Assembly (NCBI GenBank): GCA_002315325.1
Contig: DCGU01000055.1
Span: forward strand, 1 to 35,441
Direction: 5' to 3'
Length of the DNA stretch: 35,441 bases
DNA from: Clostridiales bacterium UBA1770
GTDB taxonomy: Bacteria > Bacillota > Clostridia > Oscillospirales > CAG-272
Shown here one piece after another: positions 24,501 through 32,275 of the stretch. The notes under the pieces are model-generated. The model saw nothing but the letters and a program-made list of their open reading frames with translations, had not been told where the DNA came from and searched no databases. The position numbers and the translations under genes were made by a program. Each line of letters begins with the position of its first letter. Within the stretch, counting starts at the first letter, position 1.

Positions 24501-24741
24501 GATGCGTTGGCTGGCGATGATTGTCGGTGCACTGCTGGCGTTGGATATGATGCTGCTGACCGGGTTTGGTTCCATGCCGGCACTGCGCGTCATTCTCCTG
24601 CAGCTGATTTGGCTGGTGCCCGTCTGGATTATCACCCGCTTATATTTGATTCGCGAAGATAAGGATTTGAAAAATGGAAAAAGAGACTCTGTCACCCCGC
24701 ACCCCGGCAGCGGCGGCAAAAACGTCAAAACCGGGAAATAA
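21526..24741 (+). CDS. P-type ATPase-like membrane protein lacking catalytic motifs, with long acidic N-terminal tail
   Basis: A 1071-residue protein. Residues 1 to about 410 are disordered, rich in Ala, Glu, Asp and Pro. From about 415 the layout follows a P1B-type pump: membrane segments near 486-508, 527-545, 564-590 and 593-610, a cytosolic loop, then paired segments 679-697 and 704-730. The following LVSERLLAKRRCTMIG aligns with the stretch after CPC in real pumps, but the CPC and the DKTGT aspartate are absent (FPDD at 760-763 occupies the place). N-domain-like features remain: HAIVGTWKFMQSNGI (about 843-857) and LLYAAFDGELKL (about 877). The GDGxND hinge is missing before the last two membrane segments. 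GAGAGGAGGGG precedes the ATG. Probably a pseudoenzyme; the P-type assignment is mine by eye. Confidence 0.6.
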   Translation: MSASKQDKEYVSQAEEDALAKLRASLENDQPHTDKKKTQSDKDLENALLSAIASVSEQTETPSASQAAPEDEVSFDDIFGAAFAEDIPAPQTEPDGAAASANDLVPTDDAAPDEASAAASAGEDAAQASDDSDEPGEAPALVLEVAQETAADSVDNVDSVGTDAVDTAETEETEEADDVIEDAEAASSSASVPDEQEPVTEEPAAQAAPEPEAEEAPAPKDQKLEQFNAYLATLLDRLPQEGQPRILTEEEAFSALNEENNDIGPETVAEPVAEPQEQGAEAADVPGASVPAEPAAEEPAAADAAPVPEPEQADTTAAVPENTTPHVKWVGTVPDEPAPVQAPQPDEPMPQPVADVPSPESGKTEGSLSHDNVDRESMTAREVADTIAANLARQERAANAAGKETQPKQDLSKEDKELSLHLGYEADLARVIGFSQIEEMKRNTPDDASCWPPVVAQYTGVEYDMSSPEAEKTSRAKIRHRYRAYYVFNAMRCAITLLLTLFMIYYDLTPVMHVPFLSILNKTERPVLYTAFGALVLSAAILLSGRTMLRGIKQMFGMRPNSVSVPILICLSLLIYDAVAVVTGAADVLQLNCVGVMGMLAVTLRDYMYVKAEKESFRVVSSEGVKYAVEPLYEPMSGPNQNTNKGRPRMMWLARPVDVVRHFRARFHEAEPYERSLPYMLPLAFLLALAAGLFAILQGNSWFVACSWAEVTLLCLLPSFVTLHMAYPWLVSERLLAKRRCTMIGRNAPYLYVGPSMLLFPDDVALEARNSTEMHVKNAGDTTLYVSRIRRLFEKMGGTLAGIMEKSAVAPTAEEVQIVEVTPVGIKADFIGMNESGEQSVHAIVGTWKFMQSNGINAPNENDTRIKRNSKDTGLLYAAFDGELKLIFEVEYGVYAGFLGAVPGLTEFSIATGIYTEDPVLNDAFVGKCLSVVEPGGQRSVPVNVLKPKRHRELPLPPGSSSALIACGSASQTAHGLVAAAGIRQIYRVNMLMRWLAMIVGALLALDMMLLTGFGSMPALRVILLQLIWLVPVWIITRLYLIREDKDLKNGKRDSVTPHPGSGGKNVKTGK

Positions 24742-26620
24742 CGAGAATCACGGCAAGGCACTGCCTTATCGCAGTACGCTGCTAAAAAGCGTCGCAAAGC
24801 CCGGCCGCTACAGCGGCGGCGAATACGGTTCCGTCATCAAGGATAAGTCCCAAATTGCCGCGCGCTTTGCTTTCTGTTTCCCCGACAGCTATGAAATCGG
24901 TATGTCCAATTTGGGTGTCCGCATTTTGGCCGGGGCTTTAAATCAATACGACGATATTTGGTGTGAGCGTGTGTATGCTCCCTGGACGGATATGGAAGAG
25001 CAGATGCGCCGCTACGGCATGCCGCTCTGCGCGCACGAAAGCGGCGACCCCATTGCCGATTTCGATTTTATCGCCTTTACGCTCCAGTATGAGATGTGCT
25101 ATACCAACGTCGTCAATATGCTGGATTTGGCCGGCCTGCCGCTGTTGGCTGCCGACCGTGCACCGGATGCGCCGCTGGTCATCGGCGGCGGTCCCTGCGC
25201 CTACAATGCCGAACCCGTTGCCGACTTCTTCGATTTGTTCAATATCGGGGAAGGGGAGGAAATGCTGCCCGAAATCGTGCGCCTGTATATCCGCATGAAG
25301 CAGGAGGGCCGCTATACCAAGGAAACGTTTTTGCACGAAGCAGCTGCCACCATTCCCGGCGTCTACGTGCCGTCTTTATACGACGTGACGTACAATGAGG
25401 ACGGTACGATCAAAGCGTATACACCGAAATATCCGGACGTGCCTGCCCGCGTAATCAAACGCATCGTGCAGGATATGGATAAGGCGTTCTTCCCGGAAAA
25501 GGTCGTCATGCCCTACGTGGAAACGGTACAGGACCGTATTATGCTGGAAGTCTTCCGCGGATGTATCCGCGGCTGCCGTTTTTGCCAGGCCGGTATGGTC
25601 TACCGTCCCGTGCGTGAAAAATCACCGGAAGTATTGGATAACCAGGCGCGCTGTCTGTTCAATGCCACGGGGTATGAGGAAATTTCCTTAACGTCCCTGG
25701 CTATCGACGACTATTCGCAACTGGATTTGTTAACGGATAAACTGCTGTCCTGGACGCAGCCGCTCAAGGTCAATCTGTCCTTGCCGTCCCTGCGTGCCGA
25801 CAGTTTCACCAAGGAACTGATGGACAAAATCGTATCCGTACGTGCATCCTCCATTACGTTTGCCCCGGAGGCGGGCACCCAGCGTCTGCGTGACGTCATC
25901 AACAAAAACGTCACCGAAGAGGATATTTTGAAGGCCGCATCCGTCGCCTTTTCGGGCGGCAAGAGTGCCATTAAGTTGTATTTTATGCAGGGCCTGCCGA
26001 CCGAGACGGACGACGACCTGCGCGGCATTCCGGCATTGGCCGCATCCGTGATTCGGCAGTTCTACGCCACGCCGGACCGTGCCAAGGGCAAACCCGTCAA
26101 CGTGACGTTCAGCGTGTCATCCTTTATCCCGAAGCCCTTTACGCCGTTCCAGTGGGAGGCGCAGGATACGTTGGAAGAGCAGGAACGCAAACAGAAACTC
26201 ATCGGTGCCTGCGTGACGGACCGCAAGATTCGTTATCAGCATCACGATGCCAAGACCTGCCGTATTGAGGCAGCTTTGGCCCGCGGCGACAGACGTCTGT
26301 CCCGTGTGCTGATTTTGGCGCAGCAGCGCGGTTTCCGCTTTGACGCCTGGAGTGAATATTTCAATTATGATGCCTGGATACAGGCATTCAATGACGCCGG
26401 CATCGATCCCGCTTTCTATGCCAACCGTGAACTGGGGGAGGACGAAGTCCTGCCTTGGGACGTCATCGACTGCGGTGTTTCCAAAGCGTTCCTGCTGCGG
26501 GAACGCCATCGCGCCTATGAGGGCCATACCACGCCCAACTGTCGGGAACAGTGTTCCGGCTGCGGTGCATCCTGTTTGGGAGGTGAAAGAACGTGTTGTC
26601 CGAAATCGAAAAAACAGTGA
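24674..26620 (+). CDS. TIGR03960 family B12-binding-like radical SAM protein
   Basis: A 648-residue protein. The first 280 residues include a Rossmann-like B12-binding-type domain (PDSYEIGMSNLGVRIL, VIGGGPCAYNAEP). The radical SAM cluster motif RGCIRGCRFCQAG (CxxxCxxC) lies near residue 300, followed by the family-typical SLAIDDYS and SFIPKPFTPFQW. The C-terminus ends in a Cys-rich tail that may hold another metal. The reaction is unestablished; the family is paired with DUF2344 proteins, as here. The ATG lies 68 bp inside the previous gene, after AAGGA; no later start fits, so the overlap looks real. Confidence 0.9.
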   Translation: MEKETLSPRTPAAAAKTSKPGNNENHGKALPYRSTLLKSVAKPGRYSGGEYGSVIKDKSQIAARFAFCFPDSYEIGMSNLGVRILAGALNQYDDIWCERVYAPWTDMEEQMRRYGMPLCAHESGDPIADFDFIAFTLQYEMCYTNVVNMLDLAGLPLLAADRAPDAPLVIGGGPCAYNAEPVADFFDLFNIGEGEEMLPEIVRLYIRMKQEGRYTKETFLHEAAATIPGVYVPSLYDVTYNEDGTIKAYTPKYPDVPARVIKRIVQDMDKAFFPEKVVMPYVETVQDRIMLEVFRGCIRGCRFCQAGMVYRPVREKSPEVLDNQARCLFNATGYEEISLTSLAIDDYSQLDLLTDKLLSWTQPLKVNLSLPSLRADSFTKELMDKIVSVRASSITFAPEAGTQRLRDVINKNVTEEDILKAASVAFSGGKSAIKLYFMQGLPTETDDDLRGIPALAASVIRQFYATPDRAKGKPVNVTFSVSSFIPKPFTPFQWEAQDTLEEQERKQKLIGACVTDRKIRYQHHDAKTCRIEAALARGDRRLSRVLILAQQRGFRFDAWSEYFNYDAWIQAFNDAGIDPAFYANRELGEDEVLPWDVIDCGVSKAFLLRERHRAYEGHTTPNCREQCSGCGASCLGGERTCCPKSKKQ

Positions 26621-27345
26621 ACCCGACGCCCATTCATGCCGCCGCCAAAAACGATTGGCCGCCGATTGAACCCTACGCACCGGTTCGTATTAAATATTGT
26701 AAGCGGGGCGACGCCCAATATTTTTCCCATTTGGATTTGCAGCGGACCGTGCAGAGCGTACTGAACCGTGCGGGCATTCCCGTGTGGTATACGCTTGGCT
26801 TTAACCCGCATCCGAAGGTGGTTTTCGCATTGCCGCTGTCCATCGGTGTGGAATCGGCCTGCGAATACCTTGATTTGCGCATTGACAGGGATATGCCGCT
26901 GCCCGTTATTATGGAAAAACTCAACGCCGAATTGACCGACGACATGCGCATTCTGGAGGTCTATACCCCCGTGACGTCGTTTACCGATATGGCCTCTTCC
27001 GATTACACGGTTGAGCTGTGCTGGGACGGTATGACGCAGGAAAAAACCGCATCATTGGTCAAAATGCTGGGGACCTCGCCCGTCAATATCGTGAAAAAGG
27101 GCAAGGCCGGCGAGCGCACGGTGGATATCGTGCCGATGATTCAGTCCGTTTCCGCTGCCTTTGCGGACGGGGTGGTTAAAATGGTACTGCGCTTATCCGC
27201 CACGCAAGACGAATATTTGAATCCCGAAAGTCTTGTCGGCGCCGCCAGAACCCTGTTGGGCCTCGGCGTTGAAAATCCGCTGTCCGAATACCATACGGTG
27301 TTCCGTACGCAAGTGTACGACGCAAACGGCAATATTTTCCACTGA
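26593..27345 (+). CDS. DUF2344 (TIGR03936) radical-SAM-associated protein
   Basis: A 250-residue soluble protein. IKYCKRGDAQYFSHLDLQR and the GFNPHPKVVFALPLSIGVES segment are the hallmark of DUF2344, seen either fused to or directly after TIGR03960 radical SAM enzymes. The start is GTG at 26593, seven bases after GGGAGGTG; an adjoining TTG is the next codon. It overlaps the radical SAM gene by 28 bp, which implies coupled translation and a joint function. The pair often precedes RNase G and ribosomal protein genes in Clostridia; that continuation is absent here. Confidence 0.9.
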   Translation: MLSEIEKTVNPTPIHAAAKNDWPPIEPYAPVRIKYCKRGDAQYFSHLDLQRTVQSVLNRAGIPVWYTLGFNPHPKVVFALPLSIGVESACEYLDLRIDRDMPLPVIMEKLNAELTDDMRILEVYTPVTSFTDMASSDYTVELCWDGMTQEKTASLVKMLGTSPVNIVKKGKAGERTVDIVPMIQSVSAAFADGVVKMVLRLSATQDEYLNPESLVGAARTLLGLGVENPLSEYHTVFRTQVYDANGNIFH

Positions 27346-27358
27346 ATGAAATATCTTT

Positions 27359-27390
27359 GCAAAAGCCGGGAACAAAATCCCGGCTTTTGC
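27359..27390 (+). terminator. Hairpin terminator after the DUF2344 gene
   Basis: GCAAAAGCCGGGA (27359-27371) pairs perfectly with TCCCGGCTTTTGC (27378-27390). The T tract is only four long and lies inside the stem, so termination may be incomplete. Confidence 0.7.
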
Positions 27391-27464
27391 GTCAGTATAG
27401 GCGAAACAACGCTGCTTGCCGGCTTTTAGGTCGGTCGGCTTGCACAATGGAAAGGGAGAGTATT

Positions 27465-28787
27465 ATGAATAAAATGAAGACTTTTCGACGCTTCGGCTGT
27501 GCTTTGCTGGCCGTTTTGATGCTTTTTTGCGCCGTGTCCTGCACGGGGACGAAAACGGCCGACGAAGCAATCGTCCCCGCAGATGACCGCGGTATTTTTT
27601 ATTCCAAGAGCAGTGACGAGGGCACGTACGCCTATGAACCGGGGACCGCATCGTTTGATAGCGTGCCAACCGGCATGCCTTCGTACGATGGGGAAGGCGT
27701 TGTCATCATTGACAGCAGCGTTTCCACCGTACCGGAAGGCGTTGACGTTGACGGCGGTGACGGCGACGTCGCTGCTTATAACGAACCCAAGGCAGGTATG
27801 CTGACGGCGGCAGAATGGAAAGATTTGGACAACTGGGATTTTTGGAAGCATTTGGTGAACGACAACAACTGGTACGAACTGATCGATAACTGGGGGCTGT
27901 GGGCCAAGAACCGCATTGTCGTCCGTTTCGGCAATGACGTGCCTTTGGATAACGTTCCCGTCAGCTTGGTTAAAGCGGACGGTACCGTGGTTTACCGTGC
28001 CGTATCCGACAGGAACGGCAATGCCTATCTGTTTTATACGGATAAGGAAGCTGCCTACGCCATTTCCTACGTTGTCGGCGGCAATACGGTCACGATGGAC
28101 TGGGATGGCAGTGAAACGGTCAACGTTGACGCTGCCGGGTCGAAAAACAAATTGGCCCTGGACTTGATGTTTATGGTGGATACCACCGGTTCCATGGGCG
28201 ACGAACTGACGTTTTTGAAAGCGGAACTGGCAGACGTTATCACGCAGGTAAAAACCTCCCTGCAGATTCCCGTCCGTACCAGCGTCAACTTCTACCGTGA
28301 CACAGAGGACGACTATATCGTTCGTCCCTTCGAGTTCACCACGGATTTGACGGTCGTACAGAGTGAATTGAGTGCGCAAAGCTCCGACGGCGGCGGTGAC
28401 TACCCCGAGGCTGTGCATACCGCTCTGGGAAACGCCGTCAATGAACACGACTGGGCAGAGAACAGCGTAAAGCTTTTGTTCCTGGTGCTGGACGCCCCGG
28501 CACACGATGAAGCAACCGTCAAAGCACAACTGCAAAAGACAATCGACGTTGCGGCCGCTACGGGTATCCGTATCATCCCCGTCGCGTCCAGCGGTGTGGA
28601 TCAATCCAGTGAGGCCCTGTTCCGTTCCTTTGCCGTTTTGACCGGCGGCACCTACGTCTTCCTGACCAACGATTCCGGTATCGGCGGCGACCATCTCGAG
28701 GCCACGGTCGGTGAGCACGAGGTTGAAAAACTGAACGACCTGCTGGTTCGTGTCATCAGTGAGTATTGTAACGGAAAAACCGAATAA
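27465..28787 (+). CDS. VWA-domain lipoprotein
   Basis: A 440-residue exported protein. The signal peptide runs to Cys26 (LLAVLMLFCAVSC), a plausible though imperfect lipobox. An acidic linker and a WKDLDNWDFWKHLV / WYELIDNWGLW aromatic region follow, then a beta-sandwich-like segment (IVVRFGNDVPLDNVPVSLVKADG), and a von Willebrand A domain from about 230 with the MIDAS motif DTTGSMGDE. It likely binds a protein ligand at the cell surface through a metal ion. The ATG at 27465 is selected by AAAGGGAGAG. I see no clear promoter in the 75 bp before it, so it may depend on read-through. Confidence 0.85.
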   Translation: MNKMKTFRRFGCALLAVLMLFCAVSCTGTKTADEAIVPADDRGIFYSKSSDEGTYAYEPGTASFDSVPTGMPSYDGEGVVIIDSSVSTVPEGVDVDGGDGDVAAYNEPKAGMLTAAEWKDLDNWDFWKHLVNDNNWYELIDNWGLWAKNRIVVRFGNDVPLDNVPVSLVKADGTVVYRAVSDRNGNAYLFYTDKEAAYAISYVVGGNTVTMDWDGSETVNVDAAGSKNKLALDLMFMVDTTGSMGDELTFLKAELADVITQVKTSLQIPVRTSVNFYRDTEDDYIVRPFEFTTDLTVVQSELSAQSSDGGGDYPEAVHTALGNAVNEHDWAENSVKLLFLVLDAPAHDEATVKAQLQKTIDVAAATGIRIIPVASSGVDQSSEALFRSFAVLTGGTYVFLTNDSGIGGDHLEATVGEHEVEKLNDLLVRVISEYCNGKTE

Positions 28788-28800
28788 CAGGAAATGCACA

Positions 28801-28838
28801 GGGGAGATACCGACGATACGGTGTCTCCCCGTTTTGTT
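28801..28838 (+). terminator. Intrinsic terminator after the VWA lipoprotein gene
   Basis: GGGGAGATACCG (28801-28812) pairs with CGGTGTCTCCCC (28819-28830) with one T-G pair, then GTTTTGTTTGG. Confidence 0.9.
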
Positions 28839-28917
28839 TGGCTTTTTACAAAAAGTGTACGCTCATGTAAAATGAGTACAAAAAAGGCACAAACTGTGCA
28901 ATCATTGTAATATGCAT

Positions 28918-28946
28918 TTGACAACGTCATTCAATTTGGGTATAAT
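28918..28946 (+). promoter_or_regulatory. sigma-A promoter of the permease-ATPase transcript
   Basis: Perfect TTGACA (28918-28923), 17-bp spacer, perfect TATAAT (28941-28946). Transcription from about 28953 leaves a leader of roughly 270 nt before the permease ATG. An AT-rich inverted repeat (TTTAAATT/GATTTAAA type, 28958-28973) overlies the expected start. Small hairpins (such as GCACA-AAC-TGTGC at 28887-28899) lie upstream. Confidence 0.88.
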
Positions 28947-28980
28947 ACTTTTATATTTTTAAATTGATTTAAATATTTAC

Positions 28981-29204
28981 TTTATAATAAAAACAGTCAA
29001 TTGTAAGAATCAAAAGTTTATCGATAAATTCGTTTTTTCGGCAGCTTTGCCGCCGAAAAAACACCTTTTAGACGAGCAAAGCGAGTCCGCGTGCACAGGG
29101 GTGTCTCAAAAATCTTCGATTTTTGAAGGCGGCGATAAGCGCGCGTGCCCCCGCCGTGCAGATTCCAATTGTAAAACGTAGTTTTACAATTGGTTTATAA
29201 TAAA
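28981..29204. repeat. Element flanked by 11-bp direct repeats with CAATTGTAA inverted ends (MITE-like)
   Basis: TTTATAATAAA occurs exactly at 28981-28991 and 29194-29204, immediately outside a 202-bp core. The core has CAATTGTAA near its left end (28998-29006) and the reverse complement at its right end (29184-29192). Direct repeats outside inverted ends are the layout of a small non-autonomous transposable element with target duplication. The AT-rich repeat could arise by chance, and no transposase is present. This is an alternative reading of the same stretch as the leader RNA. Confidence 0.4.
28992..29193 (+). ncRNA. Structured leader RNA candidate upstream of the permease gene
   Basis: This stretch holds no gene but is dense in inverted repeats. 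They are an 11-bp stem 29032-29042/29052-29062, a 9-bp stem 29106-29114/29118-29126 with loop TTC, GGCGG/CCGCC 29128-29132/29151-29155, and a perfect 13-bp hairpin 29165-29177/29181-29193 just before the ribosome binding site. A competing long-range pairing joins TGCAC-a-GGGG (29092-29101) to CCCC-gcc-GTGCA (29149-29160). CAATTGTAA at 28998-29006 can replace the 5' arm of the last hairpin. This allows two exclusive folds, as in a leader switch. No known riboswitch class is recognised. Confidence 0.45.
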
Positions 29205-29224
29205 TGCGGAAGGAGGGAAAACGT

Positions 29225-32200
29225 ATGTGGACAGACCTTTATGAAAAAATCCGGCAGTTTTATCGCGCGTCACTGAAACCGTCCTGGAAAAATATGCTGG
29301 CAGCCAAGGCAACGTATGCCCCGCTGGCACTGACGTTTATTCTGTTGGATATGCTGTTTTGCCTGCCTTTCTTTATACAGTCTTCTTCCCTGGGCCTTGC
29401 CGACGCGCTGACGGGGGAATTTACCGACGCTTTGCGGGTGACGGGGGTATCTTTTGCCGCCGTCCTGCGCCGGTTGTCGGCAGGCAGTCATATGCTTTTG
29501 CTCCTGGGGCTTTGTCTGTGGCTTCCCGTGTGCCTGTGCGTGCTGTCCGTCGTTGTCCGCGCCGAAGTGGATGCGGGCAAGTTCGTGCACGGGCTCTATA
29601 TCACGTTCGGCTCGGATACCAAGCGGCTGCGCGCATTGCTTTGCCTGCAGTTTTTTTCGCTTTGTATCGTATTGACGCTGCCGTCCTGGCTGCTCACCGG
29701 TCTTGTTGCCACGCTTGCGTATGCATTGGCCGGCTTTACCTGTTATTGGCACTTCGGTTGTCTTTGGCTGCTGCTGCTTGTTATGCCCCTGTTAACCTGG
29801 CTCTCCATCGGTCTGCAGGCTTCTCATTTGGTTCGCCAACAGCCGGTCAAACTCCTGGCCGCTTCGAACGTTGCCGATATCGTTTCGTCACCGCGTAAAT
29901 CTGCCGACGTTACGGGGACAAATCAGCCGCTGCGCCTGGCACTGCTCGGCCTTTTCCGTATGCGCCGCTATTATCTTCCGCTCATTTTGATTTGCAGCCT
30001 TTGCGCATCGAGTGCGCTGGGGCTCTTTGCCGTGGGGCGGGGAACGGCGAACGGCGCCGACGCTGTCGCGGCATTTACACTCACGGCAGACGACGGTTTT
30101 TCACCGCAGGTACAAACCGACGTGCTCTCGCAGATTTCGGCCGTTGCGGGTGTGGCAAACGCAGCGGTGAACGATACCGAAAAGGCTGCCGACGTCGGCA
30201 CGCATCTTTTATTGCTGCCGGGGCAAACCGACGGCGGTGTCACTGCGGGTACGTATGAATTGTTCGGCGACGTGACGTTACGCATTGCGAACGAAGTGAC
30301 GAACGAGGCGCTTGATTTTACCTATTCACCCAAAAAAGAGGGCGAAGTCACGCTGCTGCTGCCGACGTCCGGTCCCACGGTAAGCTTGGACCTTGCCGTC
30401 GGTGATACGATTATCGTGCGCGGCCGGCAGGAAAACGGGGATGCCGGTGCAACGCTTTTGCAATTGACAATTTCCTTTATTCGCCGCGGCGCGTTTGACG
30501 GTATGACGCTGCTGCTGCATCCCAACGATTACGCGGCACTGGCCGCGCAGGACGCGGTTTCGTTTTATGAATCCGCGCCGCTGCCGACGTCGCTGCAGGC
30601 ACAGGACGGCATCGTGTTGGCATTGCCCGCAGACGAAATTTCCGATTTTGCCGTGGGGGAGACCGTCACGCTTCATCGCGTCAATTATTCGGAACGGAAA
30701 ACGTATGACGGCGGGAAATTATCCAAGTATGTGAAAAGTGCCGAGGAACTGCTGCACGGCAGTGCTGCGGATAACGGCCTGCTCGGCGCGGACAGTATCG
30801 AAACGACGGTGTCCGCCATCGTTGCAGCGGACGGTGACACCGGTTATCTGTTGTATAATCCCGCATCCGCTTTGTTTGCCGATTTCGGCACGCTTCCCAC
30901 CGGTGTGACGGGCATTATGGAATTGAAAACGGTGAACGGTACTTTGTGCGCATTGCACACGGACGCTTTCGCCGTCGCGTTGGACGGTGACGTCTGTGCG
31001 GAACAGAGTTTGTCCCTGCCATCGTATCCCGATGCGGATGAAGTATCCAAAGCACGGGGGCTTGCGGCACAATATCCAAAGAACTATGAAAACGTCAATC
31101 TGGATACGCCCAATGATGAATATAACCATATTCAGTTCTACGTCACGGATACTTTCTCGTATGACGGGAAAACGGTTGCCGTCGGGTTCCGCCGGCGCAC
31201 GGGCAATGATACCAAGACCAACCCGTTTACCCCGATTTTGACGTACGGACAGGCATACGTTATGCCGACGGGGGATAATGCCCTTGTCCCCAACGCAGAA
31301 CTGTTATTAAAAGACGACCAAATCAAAAGCTATAAGACGAAAACGACGTCACCGTTCGGCAATTTGTCGGCCGATAATAACTGGCTCCTGACCGCGGACG
31401 ATACCGTTGCGCCCGGCACGGCTGTTTTGGAACTGCCGCGCGGGTGTGATTGGCAGATTGCTGTCGGCGACGTGCTGCATACGGCACGGGGGCAGGACGT
31501 TAATTTGCGACGCTACGTGGAGGACACGGCCATGCTGACAGACCCCACGGTGCTGCTGGAAACGCAGCTGCAGTACGTGTCGTATTTGTATGATAATTTC
31601 ACGGTGACCGCCGTTACACAGGGTGCCGCCGACGTACCGGTTGTGCGCGTATGCGGGGAAGACGCGGCAAAAATCTGCGGGCGGTCTTACTTCGCCGCAA
31701 CCGTTGACGTTTGCGTCGATCGGTCAATTTCATCGAAGCATTTGGCGGCATTGGCTGACGTGCTGGCCGCATTCGTCCTTGCCGACACCGACGAGGACGG
31801 CAACACGGCGTATGCCTATACGATGCAGAATGACGTTTGGAACGATAAAGTGTGGTCCTGCAGCGGGTTCTCCTGCGGTACGCTTTGCCACGGTATTTTG
31901 GTGTTGTGTCTGTTGCCCCTGACGTGGCTGTTTACGCAAAACGGTCACTATAAAAAACGGAAAAAGGATTTGGACCTTTTATTCGGTATTGGTAAAAGCG
32001 ACGCCGAGATTGCGGCGCTGCTGCGGAGTGAGGCAGGCGTTTGCGGTGCATTGACAGCTGTCGGCACGGCGCTGTTTGCCTATCCCGTTTGTCTTTTGTT
32101 TGAAAAGTTGTTGTCCCTGCCGGACGTACCGCTGTCGGCGGTTCGAATCGGTTTCCTGCCGTACGTCGCGGTTGTTTTGACAGCCGGATTTGCGGCCGCC

Positions 32201-32275
32201 GTTGTGACGTATATCAGTGCGCGGCGCGTCTGTCCCACAGTACAAAAAGGAGGTGTCGGCCATGGCCATTCTTGA
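29225..32275 (+). CDS. FtsX-like/MacB-type ABC transporter permease
   Basis: A 1016-residue membrane protein. Several membrane segments occupy about 30-210 and 245-280, a large predicted extracytoplasmic region spans about 285-900, and three segments close the C-terminus. The stretch KKRKKDLDLLFGIGKSDAEIAALLRSEAGV (read in two parts, about 915-945) is the typical cytosolic turn of the FtsX fold, after TM2 of the last core. Such permeases couple ATP hydrolysis to export or to mechanical signalling at the surface rather than to import. The ATG at 29225 follows GGAAGGAGGG; an ATG at 29204 lies in front of that RBS and is unlikely. It overlaps its ATPase gene by 14 bp. Confidence 0.85.
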   Translation: MWTDLYEKIRQFYRASLKPSWKNMLAAKATYAPLALTFILLDMLFCLPFFIQSSSLGLADALTGEFTDALRVTGVSFAAVLRRLSAGSHMLLLLGLCLWLPVCLCVLSVVVRAEVDAGKFVHGLYITFGSDTKRLRALLCLQFFSLCIVLTLPSWLLTGLVATLAYALAGFTCYWHFGCLWLLLLVMPLLTWLSIGLQASHLVRQQPVKLLAASNVADIVSSPRKSADVTGTNQPLRLALLGLFRMRRYYLPLILICSLCASSALGLFAVGRGTANGADAVAAFTLTADDGFSPQVQTDVLSQISAVAGVANAAVNDTEKAADVGTHLLLLPGQTDGGVTAGTYELFGDVTLRIANEVTNEALDFTYSPKKEGEVTLLLPTSGPTVSLDLAVGDTIIVRGRQENGDAGATLLQLTISFIRRGAFDGMTLLLHPNDYAALAAQDAVSFYESAPLPTSLQAQDGIVLALPADEISDFAVGETVTLHRVNYSERKTYDGGKLSKYVKSAEELLHGSAADNGLLGADSIETTVSAIVAADGDTGYLLYNPASALFADFGTLPTGVTGIMELKTVNGTLCALHTDAFAVALDGDVCAEQSLSLPSYPDADEVSKARGLAAQYPKNYENVNLDTPNDEYNHIQFYVTDTFSYDGKTVAVGFRRRTGNDTKTNPFTPILTYGQAYVMPTGDNALVPNAELLLKDDQIKSYKTKTTSPFGNLSADNNWLLTADDTVAPGTAVLELPRGCDWQIAVGDVLHTARGQDVNLRRYVEDTAMLTDPTVLLETQLQYVSYLYDNFTVTAVTQGAADVPVVRVCGEDAAKICGRSYFAATVDVCVDRSISSKHLAALADVLAAFVLADTDEDGNTAYAYTMQNDVWNDKVWSCSGFSCGTLCHGILVLCLLPLTWLFTQNGHYKKRKKDLDLLFGIGKSDAEIAALLRSEAGVCGALTAVGTALFAYPVCLLFEKLLSLPDVPLSAVRIGFLPYVAVVLTAGFAAAVVTYISARRVCPTVQKGGVGHGHS

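Noticed and set aside
27426..28799. A 457-codon open frame on the minus strand
   Set aside because: It is antisense to the VWA lipoprotein gene, crosses its ribosome binding site and has no RBS-supported start.
29017..29028. TTTATCGATAAA palindrome inside the leader
   Set aside because: A 12-bp AT-rich palindrome without a spacer cannot form a good RNA hairpin and no matching binding site is known to me; not listed on its own.
29196..29201. TATAAT directly before the permease RBS as a second -10
   Set aside because: No fitting -35 at 16-18 bp; the nearest TTGTAA gives a 21-bp spacer. Mentioned only as a possible by-product of an insertion.
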